64,000 nucleotides of DNA from assembly GCA_009693235.1 (NCBI GenBank), contig SHXR01000001.1, positions 1-64,000 of the forward strand, written 5' to 3'. Shown here piece after piece: positions 62,926 through 64,000 of the stretch. Every line of letters starts with the position of its first letter. Position 1 is the stretch's first letter. The notes below the pieces were generated by a model. That model worked only from the letters and a program-made list of their open reading frames with translations, made no database searches and was not told where the DNA came from. The translations under genes and the position numbers were made by a program. This DNA is from Betaproteobacteria bacterium (GTDB taxonomy: Bacteria; Pseudomonadota; Gammaproteobacteria; Burkholderiales; SG8-39).

Positions 62926-64000
62926 CTACACCCGCGGATCCACCGAGGGCAGCCCAAACCGGATGCGCCCGGCGTTCACCGACTGGATATCCCAAGACAT
63001 CGTGATCTGCAGCACTGCCGCGTGGATGTCGCGCCACGCACGCTGGAACGCGCTGTCGGCTTCGAGCCCGCGCGCGCCCACCAGTGGATGCAGCCGTTCC
63101 ACCGCGCGCAAACAAAGTTGTCCGGCGAAGGAATTGTTGAGCCGCCACCGGGCGCGCTGATCGATCTTTGGCACCTTGCCGCTTGCGGCAAGGGCGAACG
63201 CGTCGTGGCAGTCTTTGTTGAGCAAGGCCCACGCCGCTTCGATCTCGGCGCCCGCCTCGGCAACACGCACCTGCACGGTCGGCAGTTCGCACATCGCTAT
63301 ACCGGCGACGTTCTTGCGGGTGCTGAGCTCGTTTGTCATCTCTTCGAGTGCACCGCGCGCGATGCCAAGCGCCGGCCCACCGAACACTTTGGTCCCGATG
63401 GTCATCGGCGGGATCTGGTAAAGGGGTGAGGGATTTGCCGCGCTGCCAGGTGTAGGCCCGCCCATGATCAAGGTGCTGGGCAAGGTCCGGCGGTCCGGGA
63501 TGAAGCAATTGTCGAAACGGATCGAACGGCTGCCGGTGCCGGCAAGTCCAGCGGAAAACCAATCGTCGACCACTGTGTAGTCGCACTTTGGTGCCAGCGC
63601 AAACCGGTGTTGCGGCGGCCCGCTTTCCTGCGGCACGAACACCTGCAGATTGTTCCAGTCAGCGAAATCGACGCCGCTTGCGAAGCTCCAGAGACCATCG
63701 ACGACGATGCCGCCGTCCGCCTTGCGGGTCTTGCCGCCCTTGGCCGGAAAGGAGGAGGCAATCAGGCTTTCGCCATGCAGCCCCCAAACTTCTTCCTGTG
63801 TCTCGGGGTAATGGGCGCCGAGGATAAAATTCTGGATCGCCAGATTGGTGAAGATCCAGCAACTCGACCCGCAGCCGCGGCCCAGCTCCGCGGCGAGATC
63901 GATCATCATCGACAGATCCATCTCGAATCCACCAAATCGTTTGGGCTGGTGGATCCGGTAAAACCCGGCTTCCACGAAGGCATCGTGGGTGGCGCGCGCG
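62926..64000 (-). CDS. HsaA/HpaB-group D flavin monooxygenase (acyl-CoA dehydrogenase fold), 5' end outside the window
   Basis: The open frame enters from the right edge and reaches TAG at 62926, giving about 357 residues. It has the acyl-CoA dehydrogenase fold but lacks the usual acyl-CoA catalytic glutamate context (no WEGTNQI). It resembles FMNH2/FADH2-dependent hydroxylases (HsaA, p-hydroxyphenylacetate 3-hydroxylase C2): GFYRIHQPKRFGGFEMDLS, GGIVVDGLWSFASGVDFADW, and LAGTGSRSIRFDNCFIPDRR. These enzymes take reduced flavin from a separate reductase, not seen here. Confidence 0.85.
   Translation of the reverse strand, partial: ARATHDAFVEAGFYRIHQPKRFGGFEMDLSMMIDLAAELGRGCGSSCWIFTNLAIQNFILGAHYPETQEEVWGLHGESLIASSFPAKGGKTRKADGGIVVDGLWSFASGVDFADWNNLQVFVPQESGPPQHRFALAPKCDYTVVDDWFSAGLAGTGSRSIRFDNCFIPDRRTLPSTLIMGGPTPGSAANPSPLYQIPPMTIGTKVFGGPALGIARGALEEMTNELSTRKNVAGIAMCELPTVQVRVAEAGAEIEAAWALLNKDCHDAFALAASGKVPKIDQRARWRLNNSFAGQLCLRAVERLHPLVGARGLEADSAFQRAWRDIHAAVLQITMSWDIQSVNAGRIRFGLPSVDPRV

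Overview
The window looks like chromosomal DNA of a betaproteobacterium, most likely Burkholderiales. The evidence is the gene order mreBCD-mrdA-rodA-rlpA-dacA-dat-ybeD-lipB-lipA, gshA-gshB beside an EIIA-HPr-EI phosphorelay, metX-metW-ampG, and six orphan Bug/TctC-type solute receptors. GC content is high.

Layout. 1-147: the start of an insertion sequence that leaves the window on the left. 234-12669: accessory uptake and catabolism, with a DctP receptor, a DUF6807 protein, five Bug receptors (two frameshifted), 2-hydroxyacid dehydrogenase and PanE, and a plus-strand operon (Rieske ferredoxin, Bug, TauD-like dioxygenase, Bug, Pht5-like protein, gentisate-dioxygenase-like cupin). 12673-24112: a twelve-gene minus-strand block for cell shape, peptidoglycan and lipoate. 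24452-39956: housekeeping genes, namely gatCAB, xth, ampG/metW/metX under a probable SAM-II riboswitch with a terminator, the regulatory PTS, glutathione synthesis, a cytochrome c and an acetyltransferase. 40065-42082: tRNA-Arg(CCG) followed by a small decayed island holding three damaged toxin-antitoxin modules and an ArdC scrap. 42193-58819: a large catabolic cluster with a CoA transferase, BadI-like ring hydrolase, acyl-CoA ligase, acyl-CoA dehydrogenase, two 3-hydroxyacyl-CoA dehydrogenase-type proteins, enoyl-CoA hydratase, HyuA/HyuB, a Rieske oxygenase and LivK/H/M. 58865-64000: a minus-strand set with a Rieske oxygenase, Bug receptor, FAD monooxygenase and HsaA-like flavin oxygenase.

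The accessory genes read as uptake and oxidation of aromatic and alicyclic acids. Periplasmic receptors capture the acids, CoA ligase or CoA transferase activates them, beta-oxidation-type enzymes and a BadI-type hydrolase open the ring, and Rieske, flavin and cupin oxygenases act on aromatic rings.

The most unusual signal is gene disruption of a uniform kind. Five genes carry an in-frame stop followed by recognisable family sequence, and all five stops are TAG (12745, 41747, 55023, 56822, 58145). Four other genes have a frameshift consistent with loss of one base (about 5063, 9854, 30132, 40304). TAG is also an ordinary terminator here, so global reassignment is not supported. Recent decay, amber suppression and sequence error remain open. 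Other notable items are a 116-bp element with 8-bp direct repeats between mreD and mrdA, and the riboswitch-terminator leader of metX.
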